The notes: generated from the sequence alone by a model not told the origin. A stretch of 57,290 bases of DNA from DASYAE01 sp036501535 (GCA_036501535.1 DASYAE010000039.1:1-57290); one strand, 5' to 3'. Positions 19,022 through 28,079 are shown, numbered from the stretch's first letter. Numbers and translations: made by a program.

Positions 19022-19399
19022 ATGGTGGACATGAAGCTTGAGCTGGTAGCCGTCCCGGTTTCCGACGTGGACCGTGCCAAGGCGTTCTACACCGACAAGC
19101 TCGGATTCAACGCCGACCACGACCACACGGTCAGCGACGAGATCCGGTTCGTGCAGCTGACCCCGCCCGGGTCGGCCTGCTCGATCGCGATCGGCCGGGG
19201 CATCGTCGAGGGCGAGCCGGGAAGCGTGCGCGGCCTGAACATGGTGGTCGCCGACGTCGAGGCCGCGCGCGCGGAGCTCGTCGAGCGCGGTGCCGAGGTC
19301 AGCGACATCCAGGACTTCGACTGGGGCCGGTTCGTCTACGTCGCCGACCCGGACGGCAACAAGTGGGCGCTTCAGCAGCTGCCGCAGCGGCGCGGCTGA
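19022..19399 (+). CDS. VOC superfamily (glyoxalase-like) protein
   Basis: A 125-aa single vicinal-oxygen-chelate domain. The paired beta-alpha-beta-beta-beta modules are visible: LVAVPVSDVDRAKAFYTDKLGF at the start, GLNMVVADVEAARAELVERGAEV in the middle and FVYVADPDGNKWALQQLP at the end. Such small proteins serve as metal-dependent dioxygenases, lyases, or antibiotic-binding resistance proteins; I cannot tell which. AAGGAGG at 19008-19014, 7 bp before the ATG, supports the start. Confidence 0.9.
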   Translation: MVDMKLELVAVPVSDVDRAKAFYTDKLGFNADHDHTVSDEIRFVQLTPPGSACSIAIGRGIVEGEPGSVRGLNMVVADVEAARAELVERGAEVSDIQDFDWGRFVYVADPDGNKWALQQLPQRRG

Positions 19400-19432
19400 G
19401 CATCCGACGCAGAGCCGACCGGGTCGACCGGG

Positions 19433-20185
19433 TCACCCAGAGGTGTTGTCGAACCGCAGCTTCGAGGTGATCCGGTAGCGGTCGCCGCGGTAGACCGACC
19501 GGGCGAACTCCACGACCTGCCCGGTCGAGTCCCGCGTCGTGCGCTCGAACAGCAGCACCGGCGCGTAGACCGGCACGTCGAGCAGGTCCGCCTGGTCCGG
19601 GTTGGTCACCGTCGGCTCGATCGTCTGCACCGCGTCGAAGACCACCACGCCGAACCGCTCGCGCAGCAGCTGGTAGAAGTTCCCTGATTCCATGTCCGCG
19701 GCGGCCAGGCCCGGCACCAGGTGCGCGGGCAGGTCGATCCGCTCGATCGCCATCGGCTCCCCGTCCACGAACCGCAGCCGCACCACCCGCAGCACCGGCT
19801 CGGCCGGCGAGACCTTCAGCCGGGCCGCCCGCGGCGCGCCGGCCGGGGCGGTGCGGAACGAGAGCACCCGGCTGGTCCAGCTGCCCTCGGCCGGCGGCAC
19901 CGCGACCGCGCCGGCCCCGCCGCCGGACAGCTCCTGGGAGATCTTGTGCGGGCTGGTGAAGGTGCCCCGGCCGTGCTGGCGCACCAGCAGGCCGGTGCGG
20001 GCCAGGTCGTCGATCGCGGCGCGCACCGTCGGCCGCGAGACGCCGAGCTGCAGCGCCAGGTCGCGCTCGGCCGGCAGCGCGGTGCCCGGACCGGACTGCT
20101 CGATGAGGTCCAGCAGGTGGCTGCGGACCCCGTCGCGCTTCACGGTCGCGGTCTGGCGCGGTCGGCTCGGCTCCACGGGACTCAC
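19433..20185 (-). CDS. GntR/HutC-family regulator coupled to GH20
   Basis: A 250-aa regulator. The N-terminal GntR winged helix reads PAERDLALQLGVSRPTVRAAIDDLARTGLLVRQHGRGTF and is followed by a UTRA ligand domain (PVLRVVRLRFVDGEPMAIERIDLP ... YQLLRERFG). It resembles DasR-type regulators, which sense amino-sugar phosphates. The GTG at 20185 is chosen because GGAGG sits just before it inside the GH20 gene and it overlaps that gene's stop by 4 bp (GTGA). The longer frame upstream is a shadow. It probably regulates the hexosaminidase and perhaps the divergent CBM3-GH16 gene. Confidence 0.88.
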   Translation of the reverse strand: MSPVEPSRPRQTATVKRDGVRSHLLDLIEQSGPGTALPAERDLALQLGVSRPTVRAAIDDLARTGLLVRQHGRGTFTSPHKISQELSGGGAGAVAVPPAEGSWTSRVLSFRTAPAGAPRAARLKVSPAEPVLRVVRLRFVDGEPMAIERIDLPAHLVPGLAAADMESGNFYQLLRERFGVVVFDAVQTIEPTVTNPDQADLLDVPVYAPVLLFERTTRDSTGQVVEFARSVYRGDRYRITSKLRFDNTSG

Positions 20186-21810
20186 GCCTCCATTGTTCCA
20201 GGAGTGGCGACTACGGGCTCGAGTTCGCCGAGTTGCGCGAGCAGCCGGGTGTGCTGAGCGAGCCGGTCCTGGAAGCCGGGGAAGTCGCACGGCCCTGCAC
20301 TCCACGCGGTCTCGGCGAAGGCGCAAAGTCGCGGGAAGACAAGGTAACGCACATGGGCCGGGGTCGGCGCGAACTCGGTCCAGAGCTGCGCCTGCGCACC
20401 CAGCACGCCCGCCGGCAGGCCCTCCCAGGAGCCTGAGCCAGCACGGCCGGTGTCGAAGGGATCGACCACAGGCAGCCGCCCGCCTGCCGCCGCGCCGACA
20501 TTACCTGTGGCTAGTGGGTCGTAGTTGTAGACATCTTCCAAGGTCGTCACGCCGTCCGGCTGGCCCTGCGGCTCGTCCGGATGGTCGCGCTGCGGGTAGT
20601 CCAGGAAGGTCGACTGGTGTGGGGCCAGGATCACCTGGTGGCCGCGCTCGACCGACCGGGCCGCGTCCGCCGCGTCCAGCCAGGCCGCAAGCACCATGCC
20701 GGCCGGCAGGTCGCCCGCGCCGGGGCCGTCCCAGCCGACCGCCCGCCGGCCGCGCTCGGCCAGGAAGGCGTGCATCTGCCCGAGAAACCAGCCGTGCAGC
20801 CGGGTCGGCGACTCCAGGCCCAGCGCCGCGGCCCGCTCCCGCGCCGCCGCGCCCGCCTCCCACTGCCCCAGCGGGCACTCGTCGCCGCCGAGGTGTACGT
20901 ACCGGTCCGGGAAGATGTCAATGGTCTGCTCCAGCACCCGGCAGCAGAAGTCCAGCGCCGCATCGTGCACGCCCAGGATGTCCTCGCAGACGCCCCACGA
21001 GCTCCACACCGGCAGCGCAGGGCCCTGACGCGCGCCGAGCTCCGGGTAGGCGGCCAGCGCGGCGCGCGCGTGGCCCGGCATCTCGATCTCCGGCACCACC
21101 CGCACGCCCCGCGCGTCCGCGTAGGCGACCAGGTCGCGCAGCTCGCGCGCGGTGTAGTAGCCGCCGTGCGGCGTGCCGTCGAAGCGGTCGCTGCCGGCCG
21201 GGCCGACCATCGACTCGGCGCGCCACGCCCCGACCTCGGTCAGCCGCGGCAGCCCGTCGATCTCGATCCGCCAGCCCTGGTCGTCGGTCAGGTGCAGGTG
21301 CAGGACATTGAGTTTGTGCAGGGCGAGCCGGTCCACGAACTCGTACAGGAAGCGGACCGGCATGAAGTGCCGCGCCACGTCGAGCATCATGCCGCGCCAC
21401 GGCAGGGCCGGCGCGTCGGCCAGGTCGAGGCAGGGCCACCACCAGGCGTCCGGCGGCGCCTCAGCCGGCCGCGCGGTCTCCGCCGGCAGCAGCAGGCGCA
21501 GCGTCTGCACCCCGCGTAAGAGCCCTGTCTCGTGCGGCGCGGTCAGCTCGACGCCGTCCGGCGCGATCCGCAGCCGGTACGACTCGGCCTCGGCCCAGCG
21601 GCTCGCGCGGGTCCCGGGCAGGTCCGGCAGCGGCGCCAGCGCGAGCCGGATGCCCGGCCCCGACACGGTGCGCGGCCGGTCCGGGCCGAGGTAGCCGGCC
21701 AGCAGCTCGGCGGCCCGCAGGGTGCCGGGCCCGGCGGTCAGCTGGAGGGCCGCGGGCAGGACGAACCGTCCCGGGGCGCGGGACAGGCCGAGGGGGCGCG
21801 GGATGATCAC
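20182..21810 (-). CDS. Beta-N-acetylhexosaminidase, glycoside hydrolase family 20
   Basis: A 542-aa GH20 enzyme that removes terminal GlcNAc or GalNAc from oligosaccharides by substrate-assisted catalysis. An N-terminal alpha/beta domain (LTAGPGTLRAAELLAGYLG) precedes the TIM barrel. HLHLTDDQGWRIEIDGLP and VVPEIEMPGHARAAL are family signatures, and D310-E311 in GGDECPLGQWE is the catalytic pair. No signal peptide is visible, so it is probably cytoplasmic and acts on imported chito-oligosaccharides. It is translationally coupled to the GntR gene. The upstream region has a candidate operator at 22004-22015. Confidence 0.93.
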   Translation of the reverse strand: MIIPRPLGLSRAPGRFVLPAALQLTAGPGTLRAAELLAGYLGPDRPRTVSGPGIRLALAPLPDLPGTRASRWAEAESYRLRIAPDGVELTAPHETGLLRGVQTLRLLLPAETARPAEAPPDAWWWPCLDLADAPALPWRGMMLDVARHFMPVRFLYEFVDRLALHKLNVLHLHLTDDQGWRIEIDGLPRLTEVGAWRAESMVGPAGSDRFDGTPHGGYYTARELRDLVAYADARGVRVVPEIEMPGHARAALAAYPELGARQGPALPVWSSWGVCEDILGVHDAALDFCCRVLEQTIDIFPDRYVHLGGDECPLGQWEAGAAARERAAALGLESPTRLHGWFLGQMHAFLAERGRRAVGWDGPGAGDLPAGMVLAAWLDAADAARSVERGHQVILAPHQSTFLDYPQRDHPDEPQGQPDGVTTLEDVYNYDPLATGNVGAAAGGRLPVVDPFDTGRAGSGSWEGLPAGVLGAQAQLWTEFAPTPAHVRYLVFPRLCAFAETAWSAGPCDFPGFQDRLAQHTRLLAQLGELEPVVATPGTMEA

Positions 21811-22178
21811 GATGGCCTCTCTGCGGGCTCAGCGGGTGCGGCGGGCACGGTGGTGCGACGGTGCGGCGGGTGCAGCAGGTGCGGCAGGTGCGGCGGCGCG
21901 GGGCTGGTTGCGCCGACCAGCCTCGCTGAGCCGGATGCTGACATATGTCCAGTGGTAACGTCAACGGCTGCGACCACCCCTGTTCCCCGAGCAAGGTCAA
22001 CTCTGGTCATTACCACACCGGGGGGAAGGCTTGACAGCGTGACCGCTGCGGCACACCGTGTTCGTCATCCACCAACAGAAGTGACCGTTGGTCAGATCGA
22101 GGCCGACTCGGCGGCGTCCCGGGCCGGCCCGCCCGGCCGCGGTCCGCACCCGAGAGACCCCTCGAGGAGAAATCCCAG
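21811..22178. promoter_or_regulatory. Divergent promoter region of GH20 and CBM3-GH16 genes
   Basis: This 368-bp region separates the leftward GH20-GntR unit from the rightward secreted enzyme. TGGTCATTACCA (22004-22015) is a dyad with perfect 4-bp arms, close in form to GntR/HutC sites such as the DasR site. A related half-site AGTGGTAAC lies near 21953. GAGGAGA before 22179 is the ribosome binding site of the rightward gene. No ORF is supported. Confidence 0.5.
22004..22015. promoter_or_regulatory. Candidate GntR-family operator
   Basis: TGGT-CATT-ACCA, a dyad upstream of both divergent genes, matches the TGGT(N4)ACCA form of DasR-like sites. Regulation by the adjacent GntR protein is inferred. 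Confidence 0.45.
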
Positions 22179-23657
22179 ATGGAGAACATCCCGAGACCGC
22201 GGCGGCGCCCGCGCACGGCCGCGGCCCGCGCCGTGGTCGCCGTGTCCGTGGTCGCGCTAGGCGCCCTCGTGCTCGTCCCCGCCGTGCACACCGCGCAGGC
22301 CGCGAGCTCTCCGGTCACCCTGCTCTACAAGACCAGCACCGGCGCCACCGCCGACGAGGCAGAGCCCTGGTTCGAGCTGGTGAACAACACCGGCTCGTCG
22401 ATCCCGTACTCCGAGCTGACCATCGACTACTACTTCACCGCCGACGCGAGCGTCGCCTACGACTTCGCCTGCGCCTGGGCCGTGGTCGGCTGCTCCAACC
22501 TGAGCGGCACCGTCTCGGCGCTCTCCGCCACGACCCCGACCGCGGACCACGTCCTGCAGATCTCGTTCACCGGCACCGCCGGCTCGCTCGCCCCCGGCGC
22601 GAACAGCGGTGACATGGAGCTGCGGCTCTACCGCAGCGACTGGCAGAACGTGAACCAGGCGAACGACTACTCGTTCAACGGCGCCGACACCGCCTACACG
22701 GCGTGGAGCCAGGTCACCGTGTCCGAGAACGGCGCCCTGATCTGGGGCACCGAGCCCAACGGCACCACCGCGAACCCTTCCGGCACCGCCTCCGCGAGCG
22801 CCAGCCCGACCGGCAGCGGCGGCGGCACGCCCCCGCCGTCCACGGGCACCATGTTCGACGACTTCAACTACAGCAGCTCCAGCGACCCGAACCTGGCCGC
22901 ACACGACTGGACCGTGCGCACCACGGCCGGCGGCCCCGGCGTCAGCGGCGCCACCTGGTCGGCCGGCGCGATCACCTTCCCGGCCTCGACCGCGGCCGGC
23001 GGCAGCCACGTAATGGACCTGACCGCGAGCACCGACGGCACCGCGGCCGACACCGTCCAGGCCGAGATCGACACCACCGACCGCAAGTTCCTCAACGGCA
23101 CCTACGCGGCCGAGGTCTACTTCAACGACGCCCCGACCACCGGCCCGAACGGCGACGACGTCAACGAGACCTTCTACACGATCTCCCCGCTGAACGAGTG
23201 CGACGACCCGAACTACAGCGAGAACGACTTCGAATACCTGCCCAACGGCGGCTGGGGCGTGAACGGCCCGCGCATGTACACGACCACCTGGTACACGTAC
23301 TGCAACAGCCCCTACTCCCAGGACAACAGCTCCACCAGCGTGGTCGAGAGCTGGCAGGGCTGGCACACGCTGGTCGAGACGGTGCTGAACGGCACCGTCA
23401 CCTACTACATCGACGGCAACGAATACTGGTCCACCAGCGGCAAGTACTACCCGCGCGAGGACATGACGATCGACTTCAACGAGTGGTTCATCGACGGCTA
23501 CCTGAACGGCAGCTCCACCCCGCGCAGCTGGAACGAGCTGGTCGGCTGGGTCTACTACGACAACGGCCAGAGCCTGACCACCAGTCAGGTCGAGGCGAAC
23601 GTCAAGTCGTACCAGTCGTCCGGCACCAGCTTCACGGACACGGTGCCTTCGTCCTGA
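22179..23657 (+). CDS. Secreted CBM3 - GH16-like polysaccharide-active protein
   Basis: A 492-aa exported protein. The arginine-rich N-terminus and hydrophobic core end at a predicted AQA-A signal cleavage (~residue 38). Residues ~42-195 form a family 3 cellulose-binding module (ELVNNTGSSIPYSELTIDYYFT, NDYSFNGADTAYTAWSQVTV, GALIWGTEP). A Ser/Gly/Pro linker leads to a concanavalin-like domain with E348-N-D350-F-E352, matching the GH16 active-site signature E-x-D-x-E. It likely binds cellulose or chitin and cleaves an associated beta-glucan; the exact substrate is unknown. A strong terminator follows at 23678-23721. Confidence 0.88.
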   Translation: MENIPRPRRRPRTAAARAVVAVSVVALGALVLVPAVHTAQAASSPVTLLYKTSTGATADEAEPWFELVNNTGSSIPYSELTIDYYFTADASVAYDFACAWAVVGCSNLSGTVSALSATTPTADHVLQISFTGTAGSLAPGANSGDMELRLYRSDWQNVNQANDYSFNGADTAYTAWSQVTVSENGALIWGTEPNGTTANPSGTASASASPTGSGGGTPPPSTGTMFDDFNYSSSSDPNLAAHDWTVRTTAGGPGVSGATWSAGAITFPASTAAGGSHVMDLTASTDGTAADTVQAEIDTTDRKFLNGTYAAEVYFNDAPTTGPNGDDVNETFYTISPLNECDDPNYSENDFEYLPNGGWGVNGPRMYTTTWYTYCNSPYSQDNSSTSVVESWQGWHTLVETVLNGTVTYYIDGNEYWSTSGKYYPREDMTIDFNEWFIDGYLNGSSTPRSWNELVGWVYYDNGQSLTTSQVEANVKSYQSSGTSFTDTVPSS

Positions 23658-23677
23658 GGCACCCCTCCGACCCCGCC

Positions 23678-23721
23678 GTCCGGGCCGGGCTCCGTCGATG
23701 AAGGCGGAGCCCGGCCCGGAC
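23678..23721. terminator. Strong hairpin terminator after the CBM3-GH16 gene
   Basis: Perfect 17-bp arms, GTCCGGGCCGGGCTCCG (23678-23694) and its complement (23705-23721), are separated by a 10-nt loop. It lies between two converging genes and may stop both. Confidence 0.85.
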
Positions 23722-23765
23722 AGTGGACCGCGAGACGGACCGACCGCGGTGTCCACTCTGTGCGC

Positions 23766-24002
23766 CTACCGCTGCCGGACTGTCAGCTCGAGGCGGAGGG
23801 CGGCGAGCGTGTCGAAGAGCAGTTCGATCGCGCGGGTCTCGTGCCCGGACTCGAGGATGTGGATCGCGTAACGGTTGGCCCGCGCCCGTTCCGCGAGTTC
23901 GGCCTGAGTCATCCCGGCTCGGGTGCGGGCGGTCCGGACCGCCCGTCCCAGCGCCTCGGCAGAACGGATACGCGTCTCGGAATTCGGCGTTGATGTTGGC
24001 AC
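23766..24002 (-). CDS. Small XRE-family helix-turn-helix protein
   Basis: A 78-aa protein that is almost entirely a Cro/XRE DNA-binding domain: LGRAVRTARTRAGMTQAELAERARANRYAIHILESGHETRAIELLFDTLAAL. The size and C-terminal strand RLELTVRQR resemble HipB-type antitoxins, but no HipA kinase is adjacent. The gene reads leftward and is divergent from the antitoxin-like gene at 24260, with 257 bp between them that must hold both promoters. Confidence 0.8.
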   Translation of the reverse strand: MPTSTPNSETRIRSAEALGRAVRTARTRAGMTQAELAERARANRYAIHILESGHETRAIELLFDTLAALRLELTVRQR

Positions 24003-24259
24003 CTGCTCACATTCGGTCTGGGGCAGGCCGATGTCAAAGGGTTATCAATTCCGTACAGTGCGTTAGCGACGTGTGGGATCGCGTACACGCGCGCAGGCCC
24101 CGGGCCTGGTCCGACTGTATTTCCTAACGGCTGCCGCGCCCGTTACTCTTCGGCTTGACCATGTCGCTGTTCGTGCTGGCGGGCTCAAAGGCCGGACCTC
24201 ATCCAGCTATACCGAGTGCGACGCGTTCGATGTAGCTAGGCCGATTGGAGGAAGGTGCC

Positions 24260-24457
24260 GTGACAGCAGACACTTCAGACTTCGGCTCGCTTCCGCGGTA
24301 CCACCGGCCGACAGTGGACGAGATCCTCGGGGACGAGAACGTCGAGCCGGTGAAGAACATCCACGACCTGGCCGTACCGGGATTCTTCGAGTCCGACGAC
24401 GAGCTGGAGGAGTTCCTGCGCTTCTACCACGAGCAGCGCCAGGCTGAGACGCGGTAA
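24260..24457 (+). CDS. Small antitoxin-like protein paired with PIN toxin remnant
   Basis: A 65-aa acidic protein (LPRYHRPTVDEILGDENV, then ESDDELEEFLRFYHEQ). It has no DNA-binding motif I can name but sits 7 bp upstream of a PIN-domain toxin frame, the position of a VapB-like antitoxin. GGAGGAAG (24247-24254) precedes the GTG at 24260 by 5 bp and supports that start over an upstream TTG. Because the toxin is frameshifted, this antitoxin may be an orphan. The assignment rests on context. Confidence 0.65.
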   Translation: MTADTSDFGSLPRYHRPTVDEILGDENVEPVKNIHDLAVPGFFESDDELEEFLRFYHEQRQAETR

Positions 24458-24464
24458 GCGCCAG

Positions 24465-24865
24465 GTGGCACTCATCGCGCTCGACACCGACGTCTCCTCG
24501 CTCATCCTCAAGGACAAGTTGCCCACGACGATGGCCGCGAGGCTGGTGGGAAACAAGCTCGCGATCTCCTTCGTCACACTCGGCGAATTGACCGTGTGGG
24601 TCGAGCTGCGCCAGTGGGGGCCGCATCACCGGGCCCGGCTCGCCGCTTTCCGGCGGGGCAAGTACGTCATGCGCGGCGACGAAGACGTCGCGGTCAAGTG
24701 GGCCGATTGTCCGCCACAGCACAACAGGACGGCCGCCCTCGCCCGGCCAATGATTCGTGGATCGCTGCCTGCTGCCTTACGTATGGTGTCCCGCTCGCGA
24801 CTTTCAACGTCAAGGACTACGCGTACTACCAGGATCGTCACGGTCTCGCGCTCGTTACTGCCTGA
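24465..24865 (+). pseudogene. PIN-domain (VapC-like) toxin, frameshifted
   Basis: The N-terminal part (GTG 24465) shows the PIN start LDTDVSSLILK, with the first acidic residue, and VTLGELTVWVELRQWG. The C-terminal part, ANDSWIAACCLTYGVPLATFNVKDYAYY, lies in a different frame ending at 24865. Joining them needs one extra base near GGCC at 24701-24704, so a single base appears lost there. PIN toxins are Mg-dependent RNases; the intact frame would have about 134 aa. It is either a genuine pseudogene or an error in a GC-rich run. The unshifted frame runs on to 25019 without PIN homology. Confidence 0.8.
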
Positions 24866-25119
24866 GGCAGCCTCATTCGTGTTTGCCAGACGTCGGCGAG
24901 TACGTAGCCCGGCCCGATGTCAAAGAATCCTCACATCCGCACCGCCGATCCCCGATGTGCGGAAACGCTCACATTCGACGGCGGCAGCTCGCCGCAACTC
25001 CCGGGTATCCCGGCCATGACGGCCTCGGCGCGCGTAGTGTGCAGGTGACGGTGAGTCAGGCGGCCGCGCAGGACGCTTCCGCGCCCCGGCCGCCCCGCCG
25101 AGCCAAGGGGGTTGGCGCA

Positions 25120-25719
25120 ATGTTCGCAATCAGAACGCACCAAACGAAGCGCCGAGCCGCACAGGCGGCTGGCGCCGTGATCGCGGTGCTCACCGCGCTG
25201 GTGACCGTGCTGCTCTGCGTGGGAGCGACCGCTGCTGACGCGGCGACGGCCGGGACGGCCCGACCGCTGGATCCGCTGTCCGACGGGCCGTGGGGCAACT
25301 TCCTGAACGTCAACTCCGGCCAGTGCGTGGGGGCGTCCGGCGGATACGCCGTGCTGGAGAGTTGCTCCGCCGACGTCGAGAACGAGGTGTGGGACGTCCG
25401 CTCCAGCTTCACCGTCTCCGGGACCACCTGGTACCAGTACGTCAACGGCAACGGCGACTGCCTCGGGATCGCCGGCGCGAGCACCGCGGAAGACGCCAGG
25501 CTCACGGTGATGGCCGACTGCGGCTCCCGGTCGGCGAATCCGGACCAGTACTGGAGCCTGCCCAGCCTCTCGCCGGGCCAGCTGGTGACCAACTACCACT
25601 CGCCCTACGTCATGGGCGTGAAGGGCGCGAGCAAGGCCGCGGGCGCCGAGATCCTCATGTCCAGCACCTACCGCCCGATGGGCGGGGACTGCCACCCGGA
25701 CCAGATCTGGCTGCTGTGA
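25120..25719 (+). CDS. Secreted ricin-type beta-trefoil protein
   Basis: A 199-aa exported protein. A signal peptide (KRRAAQAAGAVIAVLTALVT ... ADA-A) is followed by one carbohydrate-binding beta-trefoil: NVNSGQCVGASGGYAVLESC, then YVNGNGDCLGIAGAS with ARLTVMADCG, then MGVKGASKAAGAEILMSS, the three expected subdomains with the paired cysteines of ricin B-like lectins. No catalytic domain is attached. The start is ATG 25120 with AAGGGGG 8-14 bp upstream; the frame is open further upstream but is not exported-protein-like. It is probably a secreted lectin or ligand-binding protein. Confidence 0.82.
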   Translation: MFAIRTHQTKRRAAQAAGAVIAVLTALVTVLLCVGATAADAATAGTARPLDPLSDGPWGNFLNVNSGQCVGASGGYAVLESCSADVENEVWDVRSSFTVSGTTWYQYVNGNGDCLGIAGASTAEDARLTVMADCGSRSANPDQYWSLPSLSPGQLVTNYHSPYVMGVKGASKAAGAEILMSSTYRPMGGDCHPDQIWLL

Positions 25720-25980
25720 TCCGGCGCGGGAGGGCGCCGAGTCCGGCGGGGCCGCTCCCCACCGCCACCGTCCGGCAGCCGTTCGGCGGCGCGGAACCGC
25801 ACGCCACCCTGGCGTTCATGGCGTCGGACCAGGCTGCCGCCGCATCTTGACGCATCTCACACGCGGCCGATTTCGGGCCATCATCCGGTCCGGGATAACC
25901 TCTTTGGAGAGCTGACCCGATAGCTTCCGAGGCCGGGGACGACAAGCCGCCCCGAGCCGCAGTCACCCAGGACGGATCGC

Positions 25981-27183
25981 GTGGATCTTTTCGAGTACCA
26001 GGCGAGGGACCTCTTCGCCAAGCACGGTGTGCCGGTCCTGCCGGCCGAAGTCGCCGAGACGCCCGAGCAGGCCGAGGCGGCCGCGGCCCGGCTCGGCGGC
26101 CGGACGGTGGTCAAGGCCCAGGTCAAGGCCGGCGGGCGGGGCAAGGCGGGCGGTGTGAAGCTCGCCGACGATCCCGCCGACGCGCGGGTGAAGGCCGGCC
26201 AGATCCTCGGCATGGACATCAAGGGCCACACGGTGCGCCGGGTGATGCTCGCGGTCACCGCCGACATCGAGGCCGAATACTACGTCTCGTTCCTGCTCGA
26301 CCGGGCCAACCGCACCTTCCTGGCGATGGCCTCGGTGGAGGGCGGCATGGAGATCGAGGAGATCGCGGTCAGCAAGCCCGAGGCGCTGGCCCGGATCCCG
26401 GTCGACGCGACGGTCGGGGTGACCGCCGAAAAGGCGCGCGAGATCGTCGCGGCGGCGAGCTTCCCGGCCGAGGTGGCCGGCCAGATCGCCGAGGCGCTGC
26501 AGAAGCTGTGGGACGTCTTCGTCAAGGAGGACGCGGTCCTGGTCGAGGTCAACCCCCTGGTGCTGCTCAAATCCGGGGGCACCCCGGACCCCGGCTCCGG
26601 CGACGGCAGGATCGTCGCGCTGGACGGCAAGGTGACCCTCGACGGCAACGCCGAGTTCCGCCAGGCCGGGCACGGCGAGTTCGAGGACAAGGCGGCGGCC
26701 GACCCGCTGGAGGCCAAGGCCAAGGAGAAGCACCTCAACTACGTGAAGCTCGACGGCGAGGTCGGCATCATCGGCAACGGCGCCGGCCTGGTCATGTCCA
26801 CCCTCGACGTGGTGGCGTACGCGGGCGAGGAGCACGGCGGGGTCAAGCCGGCCAACTTCCTCGACATCGGCGGCGGCGCCTCGGCCGAGGTGATGGCCAA
26901 CGGCCTGGAGATCATCCTGGGCGACCCGGCGGTCAAGTCGGTCTTCGTGAACGTCTTCGGCGGCATCACCGCCTGCGACGCGGTGGCCAACGGCATCGTG
27001 CAGGCCTTCGGGCTGCTCGGCTCGCGCGGCGAGGCGGTCACCAAGCCGCTGGTGGTCCGGCTCGACGGGAACAACGCCGAGCTCGGCCGCAGCATCCTGA
27101 GCGAGGCGGCGCTCCCGGGCCTGGAGCAGGTCGACACCATGGACGGCGCCGCCGCGCGCGCCGCCGAGCTGGCCGCGAAGTAA
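25981..27183 (+). CDS. sucC: Succinyl-CoA ligase (ADP-forming) beta subunit
   Basis: Beta subunit (400 aa) of the TCA-cycle enzyme that converts succinyl-CoA to succinate with ATP or GTP formation. It has the ATP-grasp fold: MDLFEYQARDLFAKHGVPV at the N-terminus, VVKAQVKAGGRGKAGGVKLA as the nucleotide-binding loop, VEVNPLV for Mg binding, and the CoA-ligase part NFLDIGGGASAEVMANGLEIIL with VNVFGGITACD. The start is GTG 25981. sucD follows after 14 bp as an operon. This is the clearest core-genome landmark in the window. Confidence 0.98.
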   Translation: MDLFEYQARDLFAKHGVPVLPAEVAETPEQAEAAAARLGGRTVVKAQVKAGGRGKAGGVKLADDPADARVKAGQILGMDIKGHTVRRVMLAVTADIEAEYYVSFLLDRANRTFLAMASVEGGMEIEEIAVSKPEALARIPVDATVGVTAEKAREIVAAASFPAEVAGQIAEALQKLWDVFVKEDAVLVEVNPLVLLKSGGTPDPGSGDGRIVALDGKVTLDGNAEFRQAGHGEFEDKAAADPLEAKAKEKHLNYVKLDGEVGIIGNGAGLVMSTLDVVAYAGEEHGGVKPANFLDIGGGASAEVMANGLEIILGDPAVKSVFVNVFGGITACDAVANGIVQAFGLLGSRGEAVTKPLVVRLDGNNAELGRSILSEAALPGLEQVDTMDGAAARAAELAAK

Positions 27184-27197
27184 GGGAGCGCAGAGAC

Positions 27198-28079
27198 ATG
27201 GCTATCTTCCTCGACGAGAACTCGAAGATCATCGTCCAGGGCATGACCGGCTCCGAGGGCATGAAGCACACCCGGCGCATGCTCGCCTCCGGCTCGAAGA
27301 TCGTCGGCGGGGTCAACCCGCGCAAGGCCGGCGAGAAGGTCGAGATCGACGGCGTCCACATCGACGTGTTCGGCACGGTCGCCGAGGCGATCAAGGAGAC
27401 CGGCGCGAACGTGTCGGTCGTCTTCGTCCCGCCGGCCTTCACCAAGGGCGCCGTGATCGAGGCCATCGACGCCGAGATCCCGCTGGCCATCATCATCACC
27501 GAGGGCATCCCGGTGCACGACACGACCGAGTTCTGGGCCTACGCGCAGGGCAAGGCGACCCGCATCGTCGGCCCGAACTGCCCCGGCGTCATCAGCCCCG
27601 GCAAGTCCAACGCCGGCATCATCCCGGCCGACATCACCACGGCCGGCCGGATCGGCCTGGTGTCCAAGTCCGGCACGCTGACCTACCAGATGATGTACGA
27701 GCTGCGCGACCTCGGCTTCTCCAGCGCGGTCGGCATCGGCGGCGACCCGGTCATCGGCACCACCCACATCGACGCGCTGCAGGCCTTCCAGGACGACCCG
27801 GAGACCGCCGCGATCGTGATGATCGGCGAGATCGGCGGCGACGCCGAGGAGCGGGCCGCGGCCTACATCAAGGAGCACATCACCAAGCCGGTGGTCGGCT
27901 ACGTGGCCGGCTTCACCGCGCCCGAGGGCAAGACGATGGGCCACGCCGGCGCGATCGTCTCCGGCTCCTCCGGCACCGCCCAGGCCAAGAAGGAGGCCCT
28001 GGAGGCGGCCGGGGTGAAGGTCGGCAGGACGCCGTCCGAGACCGCGCGGCTGATGCGGGAGACCATCGAGCAGCTCTGA
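27198..28079 (+). CDS. sucD: Succinyl-CoA ligase (ADP-forming) alpha subunit
   Basis: Alpha subunit (293 aa) carrying the CoA site and the phospho-histidine. The N-terminal Rossmann segment KIIVQGMTGSEGMKHTRRML binds CoA, VGPNCPGVISPG is family-specific, and the active-site histidine is His249 in MGHAGAIVSG. The start is ATG 27198, with GGGAG at 27184-27188 as its ribosome binding site. A hairpin with 10-bp GCAGGCGCGC arms follows the stop and probably ends the operon. Confidence 0.98.
   Translation: MAIFLDENSKIIVQGMTGSEGMKHTRRMLASGSKIVGGVNPRKAGEKVEIDGVHIDVFGTVAEAIKETGANVSVVFVPPAFTKGAVIEAIDAEIPLAIIITEGIPVHDTTEFWAYAQGKATRIVGPNCPGVISPGKSNAGIIPADITTAGRIGLVSKSGTLTYQMMYELRDLGFSSAVGIGGDPVIGTTHIDALQAFQDDPETAAIVMIGEIGGDAEERAAAYIKEHITKPVVGYVAGFTAPEGKTMGHAGAIVSGSSGTAQAKKEALEAAGVKVGRTPSETARLMRETIEQL

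Noticed and set aside
23766..24002. HipBA toxin-antitoxin system
   Set aside because: Only the HipB-like DNA-binding protein is present; no HipA kinase lies on either side.
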